From: Tomocerus qinae
Lineage: Eukaryota; Arthropoda; Collembola; Entomobryomorpha; Tomoceridae
Assembly: GCA_020055645.1 (NCBI GenBank)
Contig: CM034548.1
Span: 15,934,001-15,998,000 of the forward strand
Length of the DNA: 64,000 nucleotides
Direction: 5' to 3'
Under the pieces are notes generated by a model that was not told the DNA's origin, ran no database searches, and saw only the letters and a list, made by a program, of their open reading frames with translations. Made by a program: the position numbers and the translations under genes. This document shows positions 12,001 through 25,326 of this stretch, piece after piece. Numbering within the stretch: the stretch's first letter is position 1; each line of letters opens with the position of its first letter.

Positions 12001-14948
12001 CCACACTCATGGAAACAATAAAATGTAAATAGCCAGTGAAGTGTCTTATCGTTTGACTATAAAATGCATCCTTTCACCAAAATTCTTTCTAGCTCCTCCG
12101 TTAGGATAGAAAACACGAAGCGACAGCTCTAAAGAAATTCACTTTAGTCTGCGCAACCACTGTGTAGTATTTTACCATAGATATTAAATAGGATGCCAAA
12201 ATGTCAAAAATGTAACGATGTGCGACTGAGGATATCAGTAAGTAAGTGGAAGAAGATTCTGGCTCGATGTCAATATAGAATATTATGGAAAACTGTTTAT
12301 TTTGTCTGCCATAATTGGTTCACTTTAGAAATGGGTTCGACGTTCGAATTTTATTGAACCATTAGAGAGAGTTCAAAAAATAAAATATGATCTATATGAT
12401 TGGCAATTAATATATGACACAGGTCGTGAATAAAATAATGCTATTCCTCTGCATGTTTTGAGGTCAAAGATATTGAAACGACCCAAGTAATCTCTTAATG
12501 CACCCATACTAAAATGTTGTCCAGCATAAAAAGGCTTACGCAAATTAGAAATTACTTTTATGAGGATGGATTTTAATATTAAAATGAAATTTCTTGTAGT
12601 AATGGCAGTTTTAAGGGAGGATGGTGACTAATTTTGAGAAAACCACAGAATTCTTTATTCTAAAAAGCTAGAACATAAATTACGTGGTACTTATGGTATT
12701 TTATTAGAATTAGTGTATGTATGTATATAGGAAATATTAGAGTGGAAGGGAGAACGTGAAGAAAAGTTTATCACATGGCATAACCATAACATAACCATGA
12801 AGGAAATTCTGTGAGGAAGACAGCTTGCACTTTTTCAATGCCACGCACTCCTTCTATCCTTTATCTACATAGAATAATCTCCGTGCAAAAGAACCTTGCC
12901 GTCCGCTCTTCTCATTCATCTCGAACATTTCATAAGATTACTAGTGGCATGTATTATAATCTCTTTAGTATCATATTCCAGAAGTAAATGCCTAAACATC
13001 TAAGGAACTTCAAACTCCAGAGTCTGTTCCTACATTATTTATTGGCTCCTAACTTTACTTTACGATACCTTACAGCAACATTTACAGCATGTTGCTAATT
13101 GTACAAAATGTAATCTAACCTCTTACAGTTTTACGCATTTCCTTTCATGCTAACGTCCCACTAGCTACATTTACGCTCCTATATCAAATTCCCATAAACA
13201 ATTAGCTACTGTTCAGCGACAATATTCAATTTCCATTTTACCAACACTTCTGGCTTGAGCACTGCCATTGATTTCAAATAAACTAAATATAGCGTGATGT
13301 ATAATATAAATGTATTCGAACAACCAGAAGCACTATTAAGCTATTTAATTAGTGTTTTATATGCCGGGAGCTACTTAGGTATCTCATGCTCAAACAAAAC
13401 ATTTCTTGTACATGTACATACTAAATATATTTTTAAACTGAAGGTCTCTTATCAGCAACATAATCAAAACGTCAGAATAAAGTAATGTTCGTGAGCAATT
13501 AAAATATGGTTTTTCTTTTCTACTACATACTACATGAGATGCAGCACTGCCTACCATTGTACCCATCAGGGCAACGAGGCAACAACAAAATAGTACTCAA
13601 AGTCTAACAAGCTTTATAATATACCGTAATGCCACCCTTATTAATGTAGTTATTTATTTCACGAATCATAATACCAAAGTTAATGTGCATTTTACCTAAG
13701 GACAGACAAACGGTATTTATCTACGATGCAATCACCTTTACTACTAAGCATGTATAGGCACTTAAATATTTCTTGCTGCTATTAATTTTACTACAAAGGT
13801 TTCGGGTAGATGCAATTATTATTTGTAAACAAAACACAACCATAAATATAAAGTAACGTAGTAGCAGATTATCTAATCTTCTTTTTAAATGTGTAAAAGT
13901 ACACGCATAAATGCAATACAGATGTTTGAGAAATTAAAATGGTAATCAACCAGAGAAAGAGAATGTTACAGTATAAAAACTAAAATTAATACTCTTGTGT
14001 TATCCAAAAATAAAGTATAGAATCTTTTCATGGACATGTACAGATGAAATAGAAGTACGCATCAGATTACTTTGTATACGTCTGGGTGTGGTATGCATTT
14101 TTCTAGTAGTGTATAAGCGCTTCTTTGTCGCTGTAACTCAACTATATGTTAATGGTCATTAATTAGAAGCTAGAGCAAGCGGTATTACATTTTAAAAGAT
14201 CTTTTAAACATACATTAAAAGATGTACCTTATTGTTTGTATTCCATTAAGATTTTAATCTACCTCCTTCTACAATTATGCAACTAAAATGAAATCTAAGA
14301 AAAACTTTGCTTTTGAGTTTTAGTTTTGTGCTACAAACTCAGCTTTAGTTAACGGTTAAAGGAGTTTGTAGTATGCATATTATAAAGTGGGGAAATATTA
14401 GTTCCTTGTATGCACAATTTCCTGATTATTATTCAAGATGAACATACATGCTTTTACTAAGTGCCGCACACTTAGTACGTACTCATTCATTAATGCAATA
14501 CTTATCTTGGTGCCAATGTTCATGTAGAATATTAATTATATTTATGGAGTTGTTTCAGAAACAAGACATAATTAGGACTTTCTTATTTAGTGCATTTTAC
14601 ATATAAGGCATGCTTTCGTTCTATAATTTTCCAGGCGAGTAGCCTTCTAGTATACCTGTGCTGAGTATACAAGAGTGAAATTGCTGCGACATTGGTATCA
14701 GTTCCAGAAGGCGATTTTTATCGAGGTAATTAATGACATTATAATGAACATTCGGTTAGTCGTGCAATACTTTGCTAATTGGTATCTGTTCAGTATCATC
14801 AACATAGTACTCATTAGCACCGTAAGATTATTAAATTTTACAAAATAATTTCAGACTGCAGGTGTATATACCGATAGTTGTCAATTATCTTTTACAAACT
14901 ATTAGATAGGTATTAGGTTACGATATAAAATAAAATTTATGTACAAAC
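6030..14948 (-). other. AdoR: 8.9-kb intron of the adenosine receptor gene
   Basis: Lies between the N-terminal-tail exon and the TM1 exon; donor GTTTGT at 14948, acceptor TTGCAG at 6030, phase 0. The sequence is AT-rich with no convincing exon. It carries the inverted duplication near 10.04-10.52 kb, described separately. A 64-nt exon-like segment near 8064-8127 was considered and rejected. Confidence 0.65.
10041..10522. repeat. Diverged inverted duplication (about 80-bp arms, 316-bp spacer)
   Basis: The minus-strand reading of 10125 to 10045 and the plus-strand reading of 10442 to 10522 align over 81 bases without gaps at 63 identities (78%), counted by hand. Shared blocks include CCGGTGATTCCC, CTGTAAAGTC and CGCCTGT. 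Weaker similarity continues into the spacer with an indel (ACAAG, then TTA, and TGTAG). Both arms are clearly more GC-rich than the surrounding intron. Each is open in the aligned frame, and both translations share P-V-I-P, C-K-V and P-V-F-P-C then A-A (17 of 27 residues). The plus copy has no usable start and a stop shortly upstream. It could be a fold-back transposon remnant or two decayed copies of a small coding unit; I do not recognise it. Confidence 0.7.
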
Positions 14949-15092
14949 CTGTGGAGGAAAAGCAGTGGATGCAGTAATAAATTCTGTAGACAAGTCTATG
15001 CTATTTGAGCTACTTGCTGCAGATGAATTACTGTTATACGAATAATCCGTCGAGGAAGAAGTACTGACTGAAGACATTGTGCTGGAACTCAT
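14949..15092 (-). CDS. AdoR: Adenosine receptor, first coding exon (N-terminal extracellular tail)
   Basis: An open frame of 48 codons from ATG (15092-15090) to a CAG|GTTTGT donor (last exon base 14949) in phase 0, matching the phase-0 acceptor of the TM1 exon at 6029. The start is preceded in frame by TAA (15107-15105) and has A at -3. The peptide is very rich in Ser and Thr (starts MSSSTMSSVSTSSST, ends TAFPPQ), with Tyr and Asn, and has one N-glycosylation sequon (N22-S-S). It has no hydrophobic signal peptide, as is usual for class A GPCRs, so it should form the extracellular tail. The assignment rests on strand, order, matching phase, good start context and composition. Nothing in the short tail itself is diagnostic of adenosine receptors. 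An alternative is that the receptor starts at ATG 6038 and this exon belongs elsewhere; I consider that less likely. Confidence 0.75.
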
Positions 15093-15143
15093 ATTTAGCC
15101 CTTTTTAAAATTTTTTGTTGATTTTATTGGAATCAAATCTTGA

Positions 15144-15212
15144 CTGCGAAAAGGAAATAGAATCTCAACTTTTCAGGACGACCGTTTGCCTAGCTGGATA
15201 TTTGCGGCTTAC
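15144..15212 (-). other. AdoR: 69-nt intron in the adenosine receptor 5'UTR
   Basis: Minus-strand GTAAGC donor at the 15212 side and a pyrimidine-rich acceptor (TTCTATTTCCTTTTCGCAG, AG at 15145-15144). Length 69 nt is typical of short arthropod introns and contrasts sharply with the 8.9-kb intron that follows. After removal, 51 nt of 5'UTR lead to the start codon at 15092. Confidence 0.5.
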
Positions 15213-15325
15213 TTGTACCGAAATAGAAGTGGATGTAACAACTTCCCCCAATAGTCCCTTACATACACGTTAGTAGCTTTAGTGGATTATTTTGTCCTTT
15301 ATTAAGATTTTAAAGACTGTCAATA
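15213..15325 (-). other. AdoR: Putative non-coding 5'UTR exon of the adenosine receptor gene
   Basis: Bounded on the minus strand by a good acceptor (pyrimidine-rich tract ending TTTTGCAG, AG at 15327-15326) and a good donor (CAA|GTAAGC, GT at 15212-15211). It holds an ATG directly followed by TAA (15264-15259), a start-stop upstream element; such elements are known in other genes to stall ribosomes and lower translation. The same GTAAGG string could be an alternative donor. No long frame is open. Transcript data are not available here, so the boundaries are inference. Confidence 0.4.
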
Positions 15326-16379
15326 CTGCAAAATGACAGTTGCACAAAAGCTAAAGTAAAACAGTTCCTAGATATTTTTTATGAAATGTTGTATGATAGC
15401 AATTTCACAAAAGAATCTATGATAACTTTAGAGTTTTTACCAAAAGATTCTGTAGCACTGAATGTTGTCACACTTTCTGTTGCAAAATTTAAGCTTCTGT
15501 AAGCCGAACTTATAATTGCAGTTTAAGTTTCTACAGGTAAGAATTAATCTTTGGGTGTTGGTGAATTAGTGATGATAGGTACTCGATGAGCAATGTTTAT
15601 GACTGGGAAGTACAGAGTCCGCTAAGAAAAATTTATAGACATGTCAAGCACGTCCTACTAACATTGAAGCACTGGATAATACTAAAAGTGTCAACGTTTT
15701 GGCTATTTTTTATTTCTGAGTAAACGTGGCTTCCGTATTTATGTGACAGAAATCTCGTTGAACTTGTGTTAGTGACCACATAAACTAAGAGTCAGGCTGT
15801 TCTCTCCTCTTCCATATGGAATCGTGCGAAGAATGTATTGACTTTGCTCATCTTTATTTATTCAGAATAGTAAAAGGGATAAGAACTGAGCAAACAAATG
15901 TTCTATCTCTGTATCCACGAACTAATGAAAAATTCTATTACGTCCTTATCAAAATTTACATGGAAAAATTTAAATTATTTGTTTTACTGCAAATTAACTC
16001 CCTTGGTATATTGTGCATACAATCAGTACCTAGTAAATTATTTTCCGTGTTTATAGGGCAAATATTATTTTAGCATACTACACTATGATATCTGGGACTA
16101 GTAAATAGAGCAAAATGAGTATTACTACGTATTACTTTTATCTTTCACAAAAAAAACAAATATTGAACAGATTAATATTTTAGTGTTTGACAATTATTTC
16201 AAAATTAAAAACAAATGTGTATTTTTTAGAATAACTCGATTGGTCAACAGAAGAATTGCAATAGTAAACTGAAAAACTTGTGAACTGAAATTTGAGTGTT
16301 AAAGCGAAATGGAATTGTGTATTTGTTGAGATTAGGATTTTGTCTCAGGTTCCCAAATTTGTGTTTGGAGAGTAGTGAG

Positions 16380-16850
16380 ACAGAACTTTCTTTGTAGTCT
16401 TTCTTTCGGGTGACAGGAAGAGACTGAAGCTTTGGCAGGGAAAGTCAGAGCCTGAAAAGCCTTCTTCCAGAATTCGGTGACTCCCAACCAATCCAGTAGC
16501 GATGCAAAGAACCAGCCGCAGCGAAACCGAGACGGGAAGATTAGGTCTGTCTGTTGAACTGTTGCTTGCGATATTCGGGCTTTTCTCTAAACCTGACGCT
16601 GACTCACAATCCGACTCACTCAGTTTGGACTTTCCATCGTCTTGCCCTTCTTAACTTTACAGGGCTTTCTCACACTAAACCGAAAAACCAATCTACCAAT
16701 ACTAAAGCAACTTGCTAAACCTTTTGGCATTGCTTTGCCTGGAAGAACTGCTAGAACGCTTTAGGGCAACGCAATTGAGGGACGCAAGAAAAGTCGGATC
16801 GGAAGCTTTAACACAAAACTAGGAACTGAACTCCCTCTTTAAACTTGTAT
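16380..16850 (-). promoter_or_regulatory. AdoR: Possible promoter / first-exon island of the adenosine receptor gene
   Basis: A patch distinctly richer in G+C and CpG than its surroundings, about 1.1 kb upstream of the first 5'UTR exon with an acceptor. On the minus strand it offers two GTGAGT donors (GT at 16619-16618 and 16607-16606) that could end a non-coding first exon and splice to 15325, and an initiator-like TTCAGTT near 16822-16828. No long frame is open. The role is inferred from position and composition only; it might also serve a plus-strand transcript. Confidence 0.3.
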
Positions 16851-19800
16851 CCTTTCTACATGTAGAGTGATGTAGTGTGCACTTAAAGCTACCTAATTTA
16901 CTTCTATTACATATAAATGCAGACTGACTTATGTGTGATTCTATGCGCATTGTGTAATGTGTGTTTAATGAGTATAGAACGCAAACTGCTCTACAACAGT
17001 CAACTATTCAACAGTACAATATAACAAGGCCAACGTGCCAAGCTCCAGTACGACAACCAAAATTAAAAGAATGAAAACAGTCCAGCCAGTCATCCAGATC
17101 CACGAATCCCCTTCTTTCTGCTCTGCTCTAGTATTGTGCTTCTCCTTACTGACTCATAATACCATAGTTACCTAATTAGTTAGTAGTTTGCTCCCGTTGC
17201 ATTTCGTATCACATTTATACAACCCTCCACTTCTACCACATACCGTATTTTAACTTTTACAACCTCGTTTTTTATTAAATTAGCTCCAGTTAATATAGTC
17301 TCACATTTCCCATTAAGGTACTTGACAAGTTTTTTAAAATAGTATTAAAAACCACAAACTACAGCAGATGTACTTTATTAGAACCGTTGACATTATGCAG
17401 ACTTATGTCTTACACAGCTTCGTACTGAATTGGAAAAAGGATTTCTACCAAATGCAATGCTATTTTTAGGAAAGGAATGTAAGGGACCGAGAAAGGGACC
17501 GGTCCTTGTATTAATATTGCTTGTGTTTTTTAAGTGTGTCTTTAAGCTTTTTTCCCCTACAAAATCAATGGTTAATATGGGTACCACGTTTCTAAAAGAG
17601 TGTTATTTCTTCCTGGAAAACGGAGGAGTAAATACATAATATAATAACCACTATTTTAATTTAATGTCAAACAAAATCTATAGGAAGGTAGATCATCCTG
17701 GCTTCCTTGCACCTAAAATAAATTACTACGGCTATTTCTAAAATTACTTATGGCTTCCCTAGCTTAGTACACGCTTGTGAAAGAGTAGTAGCTAGTGTTA
17801 TAATTTCCTTGACCGCTGTCCGTTACAAAATTAGAAAGGGTCTTCCGGTTAAGACATTTTAAACAAAAGACTTCGCAGAAAGAAAAGGATTAGGACAATC
17901 TTTCTAAAAATCAGGACTACACGACGACGTTTATGTTTGTAGCAGATAGGGAAGTAATAAGGCATACATTGTATTGCTACAGATTAGTAGAATGAATGGA
18001 ATACGGTGTTTTACTCCAGATATTAACTTAAACAAGAGATGTATGCATAAGTAACTCTGCTTATATTTATGTAACTAGAAGTTGATACACGACAAGAACG
18101 CATGACCAAATCAGACATTAGCCGGTCACACAGTTTGCAAAATTATTATTAGGAAATGGATAATGCTAAGCTAATCGTAAGATTTAATTCATTCAGTATA
18201 AGTCAACTTGAGTCTTGTTCAAATTCAAAGATGTACTCATTGAATATTACATTGAACCCATCATCTGCACTATCATGAAATCAAATCAGTCAAGCAAGCA
18301 TTTGTATATTTTATCGCGCTGCTATTATAGTTGACTACTGTCTTGTCTTATATTTATTAGACCATTCTTTAAAGTGAGGGAAACTTTCAACCTTCAACTT
18401 TTGCTGTAGTCACATTACAGATAATGTTTTATTACTACTCTTATGGTAATTAATGGGTGCATAGTATCATGATCATGGTTTATGACATTCGCAAGTATAA
18501 ACCGAGGCTTTTATCATTTTATACACCGATTGCTAATGTTCGGGTTTAATGTTTCTCAATTTAAATGCACAGAGTATTAATTCTTATTCCATATAATGTT
18601 GCAAGAGTTATAAATGATTTGGCCTTTAGGCACGGGTTATACAAGGAATTTTAAGGTGCCTAATTCAGACTGCTGGGTGTTTAATTTCATTAATACTAGA
18701 TGTACATGTACTACACGTATTAGTGAAAGATATAGTATTGGTTTTTCACTGCAGTTGTTATACGTCCCACAGTTGTCCATGTAGATTAATGCATTGCTTG
18801 CGTATCGTCGCATTGTATTCTATTATAAGCATTGTATTGGCAAAAAAAAGTTTGACTTCCCGTTATCACGCTAAATAAAACGAAGGCGAGTCGTGCAAAT
18901 TGGATCGGAAAAGAATACCAACACCGCACGCATATTGATTCTGTTTTGTCTAGCAAAGTGTACACAGTCCATGGACTGTGTACTTTTATTACATCGTATT
19001 TTGTTACGTATTGTCTCCTCTATGCATAACTAACTCAAACAAAATGCAAAAATATTGAACAAAGATACGAACAATATTCTTCATTAAGCAGAGCGCATCA
19101 TGTCATAGAATGCTACAAATGCAAACTACATATTGACATAATATGTAGAGTATATGCTTATCTCTTTGTCCTACCTCTGAGGTAGTCAGAGTTTAGTAAG
19201 TGAAGAAGTTATTGATATTATGAGGATCTTTTCGTGACAGCGATAAAGAAAGAGCATTACGTATGTATTAGTTTTTGATATATTATTAGCGTTCGCCTAT
19301 TACTACTCAGTATTCACTGACGGTGCGCACAATAAATGTACATGTTTCAGAGAAAAGATATTTTATGGCATGTCATTACATAATTCCCGGTACACGTATA
19401 AAATTCCTACACAAAAAAGGCTTGCCAATCTATTCTGTCGTTACTATAAACAGTCTAGTATTATAGTTATGCCCCAAAACAATGCTGCGAATCCCGCCCG
19501 ACCTACAAACAGTTCCTGTCCCCTACTATTTCGTACTTGTATCAATTGGGCACTAAAGAAAATTCAATGCACTTTGCTATCTCCTTCAGAGGCTCCCTAC
19601 CGTCGTCCCTATCTATTGCTTGTTATGTTTGAAGCCCTCTGCAGAGAAACCTGCTTTTTAAAAGCATTGATTTGACAATACCTACCCGAGATTTACTAAC
19701 CGTATAAGTGGGCCTAAACTATTTGCATAATAAAGAGACTGCAACAGCTTCTTAAATAATACCTACAGACTTTCTTTTGTTATATTTATTATAAATGGAT

Positions 19801-22800
19801 ATGCCTATATAACTTCTAGTGACTTATGGCTGTGACTCCTTCGTACCTTGCTGTAGCTGTCCTTATTACAATTATTGCATTGTGATAGTGCACAAATAAA
19901 TGAACCGTTAAAGGTGTATAACTTTGCATGTCCGACAATTTCTTTACAGCAAGACACATCGATAAATCTCAGGAATTTTATTGATTATTAATGGATTGTA
20001 TAGGTGATTTGGAGTTCATATACCACATAGGAGTCGTATAGTCGAGGCTAATAATGTTATAGGAACATTTCATGAGCATTACACATGCACAGACATAATT
20101 CTAAGCATATTGGGTAAGACACTGTCTGCAGTAGATATAATACTACTCAAAGATTACGGTTCTCCTGTGCAACGGAACAGAAAGAGACCTATTGCACCAA
20201 AAACCACAACGTGGTCATATTGAACACTCAAATTGTTATGTTGCTCTGGTGTTGGGTTGACCCTTTATTTACTGGCGGTGTTATTGTTCCACAGAGGCAA
20301 GAAATAATCGTATTCGACTTGATTTGGATTGCGTCTCCTTTCTTTACTGTCCTTTGCTATGTGTATATAATGCCATTTAGCATTTCCTTTGGCAAATTAC
20401 TTTCTATGCATCTGATCCTCTGTAATGATGATGCATCAGAAACAATTGGAAATAATTGAGAAGCTATTATTTCTCAATGTCAAATTTAACTCCAGAATGG
20501 ACGGACAATGGGATCTATCTATACCTCCTCATTACATAGGTCTTCACCTTACTAGACTTAGAGACAGTATCACATGGCGTGGTTGATGGCCTGGCCTGGA
20601 CTTACATGTCCTAGTCGTGCCATTTTGTCTTGAGCTGCATCTGATACACAAGAGTCGACGTATTCTACGTATTTGTTGTTAACTCAGGTCAATGCATTGT
20701 TTCCACCTTAAAATGACGTAAGAACAGGCAAAACTTGGATACATGTCTAACCTATTGGTATTTCTATCTGTGCATGATATGATATCATGATAGATAAATA
20801 CTAAACACTGCACCTCTCTGCACCTCTACAACATCATCTCTAATCTCTATGCATGCATCAGTGTACTTCACAAATATCTATAAGTAATAGTGATTCATAT
20901 ACCCATATAAGCAATGCAGTAATTTGTGACATAATACTACTGCATACATTATTACTCACGTACAGATATAATGTTCTCGCTCTATTAAATGAATATATTA
21001 TAGCTATGTCTGTTTAATATATAGTAGTAACGATAAACTAAGCAGATTTTAGCATAGTTCAGATTTGTTTACATTTCGTTGATTGAGTTGCACATCTTTA
21101 TTTGTGTATCTACGTGTGTACGAATATCTTCTATAAATGTTTCTGCTTGTGACATCAATATATTAATAATAAACGAAACTAGTCTATTTGCATGTCACAT
21201 ACGATGACGATAATCACTATACAACAAGATAAAGGATCATCCAAAAATTGGGTCAGTACTTTAAACATCACAGAAATTGCAATTTTAAGAATGTACGTGG
21301 TTAGAAATTCGGACGAACTTTATTTTCTTCGAAAGCTCATACAACTATACTCCAGTGTATATTATTAGTCTATACTAATGATGATTCTTCCTTAGAATGC
21401 ATTTTTATAATTACCGAGATGTTTGATTCTGTAGATTCTAAGAAGTAAATGAGCAGATATGTCAGTAGAGTTTCATTACACAACAAATGGACGTCCCTCA
21501 ACAGTGCAAGTGGAAATTTAATTTAATTAAGCCTTAGAAAACAGAAAGAGTGGGATGAAACGTTGGAAGACTCCCTGCAGTCAACATAGTCATGCATGAT
21601 CCACTGCACTATCTACGGAATCGTGAAAATGGAATCAAAGCCATAAGTGATGTTATGATATACCTGGCGAACTCGAACGCTAAGTTAGGATTAATACTCT
21701 TAGTGCTAGTAAACCAAAGAATGGGCATGTGCATAGATCCGCAACAGAAAACAGATACTATCAAAATTTATCTTACTTCTCTCGAAAGCAATAAAAGTAA
21801 TATTTACATGCCTTGCTAAATACCCAAACACTCAAACTGTACATTAACAGCTCACACAACTATTGAGACAAAACCAAATATGCATAAACACATGCAATAC
21901 CTTTAATACTTTAGAACCATGAAGGAATTAGTACTCTCTTAGTCTTTATAATACTCTTGTGTATATTAATTATATCTGACTATATCTGCATAATTTTACA
22001 TGCGATGATATTGAACAAAGTGATGGTATTAGGTTTGGCTGCAAATGCAGAGATTACTGCATGCAGCTGCGGCTAATCGTTAGATGAAGACAATAGCTAT
22101 ATTGGCATCGGAGAATTATCACATTATTTAAATTAAAGTGAACGTAAGATCTGAATAAAACATGTCTTATTAGTTATGAATATTATGAGATTTATATAAT
22201 AGGATGTATGTATGCATGTTCAACGTAGATAAGTCTACGTATTTCCCTTCCCTGAAAATCAACTGTATGTGGGTACGTACAAAACTACAACACAAACAAT
22301 CGATTGCAATTTTGCAATATCTTTTCATGTCATGTTGTGGCCCACGCTTCTATCCATGCACTATGCTCGGCTTATAACCTTCAACTCAAAGCATTAGAAT
22401 TCAACTCTAGTAGTAACCAACGATGCTGAGATTTCTGTCTTTCTACATTCTACGGTAGTTAGTAACTAATTGTGAAAGCTCTTTATAATCCTTTCCTAGC
22501 CTTACTAAATTTTTACAAATTATTTACCAAGTGACGCTGAGCCGGGCTATACCACGCAATCTTATATAAATTATGGAAACCATCTGTAAAAATAACTATG
22601 AAACAACCTTAGATCACAACTGCGTTTCGTTTCTCATCGCTGTTAGAAATGATATTAAAACTTAAGGTTTAGTATGCTTTTAAATAATATGCAAAACAGA
22701 CCACAAATAGTATACCACTAATATTACTACTTTTAATCATCTTTTTTTACACTTTATTGATGCATGATTGGCGATTGAGGCTAGCTAACAGCATACATGC

Positions 22801-25320
22801 CTTCGGTATAAAATGTCATACTTTTGCTGCAATTTTCAACGTGTTAATATACTAATGATGCATACCCTGATTTAAAAATATCGATGTTATTTCTAGCTTC
22901 CATTGTAAAATGAGATTTTTCAGTATCACATTAACTATTGTAATGAATAATGAACGTATTAGCAATAAACTGAGGCATAATTTCATTTTATTTTATTTCA
23001 AAAATTTTGCTTGTTTAATAAAACGAATGTAAGAAAGACCAATAGAGGTAAATCAAAAGGAGAGTGAGTCATTAACTCCATACTGCAAAAGACATACTAC
23101 TGAGTAGTAATTGCAATTAATATTCACAAATCAAGCAAGCATGACAAAAGTATAGAGCTATTGACCTATAAGGATAGTACGAGGTAATCTCGTACCAAGA
23201 ACTTAGAATGTAATTTTCAATCCTAAAAAAATTGGTGATTACTATGAACCCATTGTGTGCTACCTATGCATTGCTCTTTTACATTTGCAAATATTAAAAA
23301 TCCTGCTTAAAGTCACTTATTTTATTAAGTACACCTGAAATGGTGTAGAGTATATTCTAAAGGAAAAAAGGGTGTTTAAATTAGTTGCTGACACACTGCC
23401 TACATATTTATAAATTATATAATTTGCATTTGGCAATGCACTTGAGAAAGAAACAACAACAATAGATCCAGTATAGTCAATGTTTAAAGCGCATTAGAAT
23501 AATAATGTCCTTTAAGCATAATAATCATGTTTAAGATGCGTAGACAGATAGTATGTATAATAGTGAGAGAGCTTCCAGAAAGTTGTCTCATGTGCTAGGG
23601 AAGCGTAATTTTAGAATTAGAAGAGCCCAATAAAATGATGTAACGGGTATGTCCATTGAGAATAGAAAATGAGCTGCGTCAGGTCCTTAATTGAATTTGG
23701 TATGGAACGTGAACGCAGAGCAAGTTAGTAAATAAATGGCAAAGTGCTTGCACACGAAGACTACCTGCGGCCTACAAAAGGTTACAATAGAGTCGGAGGA
23801 CGCGAGTTAATAAGGATACCTACGCTAAACAAAATAATTCGCATCTTAAAATGTTGACTGTTATATGACACTGACACTCTAAACTTTTACAGCGTGCCTC
23901 TTCATTAAATATCAGAATACGAGAGTCGTAAATGCTATATACCTATATAGTAGAATGTGGTTGAAGAGTCTTAGTGTAAGTCAGAGCCATAAGATTATGT
24001 AATAACACTACAATGTCAACAATGACATTGTGTGTAAAATGCTATATTAGGTATGGAAGTATGTATAGGGAGTTATTTGGAGAGAAGCTTCAGTCAACAG
24101 TACCACATGACATCACGTCACCTAATCACATAGAAATAATGGCAATATCAATGACGTGCTAACCAAGATCAAGTCAATCTTTTACTCTGTTCCTCTCCCT
24201 ATAGGTTGAAGCTGACGAATATGGTAATGGTGTGATTATAATAATATGATATTATGGTTGGTATAATGCCGTACGAAATGGACGGATGGCGACGGACATA
24301 TAACAGAGATATTATGAAGTTTATTGTTAGTATTCTGCTCATACAGCAGTTTATATTATCTAAACTAACTAAGTGTGTTCATGCCCAAGAAGTCAAGTGA
24401 GCCAAAAGCATTAGCTACATTAGAATAATAGCGTGAATATGTACGAATTGAAAGAGCAGAGATAGACACAAGAAATTTGCAAATTGCAATACCTGTCCGT
24501 GTTACGATTCACCTGTCCTTTTATGGATTTCGCAAGGTAAAAGTAACGTAGGCTTTGGCAAAGGTTATAATGTTATCATACCCACACTTACTTAAAACCC
24601 ATCTCTGATCTCGTCTCGTCGTCTCTCTAATAGTTATCTCCTCTCGTCTGGAGTACCACCAACATCAAACCAACCACACCAGTCCACTCTCCAGTCAATT
24701 TGCAAATACTACCATGTCTTTAGTCAACTACCACTCAGTTGCAAAACTTAATCGGTTCAACCATCATTAGATCACTTCCACATCTCATTACTACTCTAGC
24801 CACCATTTCATTTGTTTACAGTCAAAAAATAAGTGTAAACTCCTCCAAACAATATTATTATTACATTTTATGTGGGTTCTCCATCCGGTTTTCAACTGCT
24901 TTATAATCAATCACAATTGTCAACTGAAATCACAATTATCACTATTTACGACATCATTAGTTTTTCCAATTACCATCACTCCTCGCATAATTTATTCAAA
25001 AGTTTTTAATGTTACAATTTATATGCATCACATTTCAAGTGCTAATTTCAACACTCTACTTCCAAAAGTGAATTTTATTTATGCACCGCCGTCATTCCAC
25101 GTAGGAAACATCTCATTAAAAATTTAAAACAAGTCATTAATAAACCAGCAATAATGGTCGATTAATTACTCACATTAATCTTAATCTTTCAAAAGTGCAT
25201 CCAGTTCTATCACTAAAGTTTTGGACTAATTTTATAGTTGATACTTGAACATTTTACTCCACCAATTTCTCAAGACATAATTTCTCTTCCAATTGTGTTT
25301 TTATTTCCAGTGGCTATAGT
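16851..25320. other. Intergenic region between divergent genes
   Basis: No supported gene in about 8.5 kb. Contents are AT-rich sequence, the 24-bp palindrome at 18960-18983, a 38-codon open stretch on the minus strand at 20570-20683 in a GC-richer patch, a short hairpin at 23178-23196 (arms GTACGAG/CTCGTAC) and another at 24013-24034 (arms ACAATGTCA/TGACATTGT). A pyrimidine-rich tract runs over about 24600-24800. Confidence 0.6.
18960..18983. repeat. Perfect 24-bp palindrome
   Basis: The half-site GTACACAGTCCA (18960-18971) is followed immediately by its exact reverse complement (18972-18983), with no spacer and no mismatch. The flanking bases do not extend the symmetry. It contains an NcoI-type CCATGG core. 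It could bind a dimeric regulator or extrude as a cruciform; the sequence alone does not say. Confidence 0.9.
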
Positions 25321-25326
25321 TAACAT

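Noticed and set aside
17393..17639. Overlapping frames on both strands around 17.4-17.6 kb
   Set aside because: Low-complexity Phe, Leu and Lys content, no motif or splice sites that fit.
19370..19675. 101-codon plus-strand frame
   Set aside because: Composition is unremarkable, there is no recognisable motif or splice context, and an open frame of this length is expected by chance in 64 kb.
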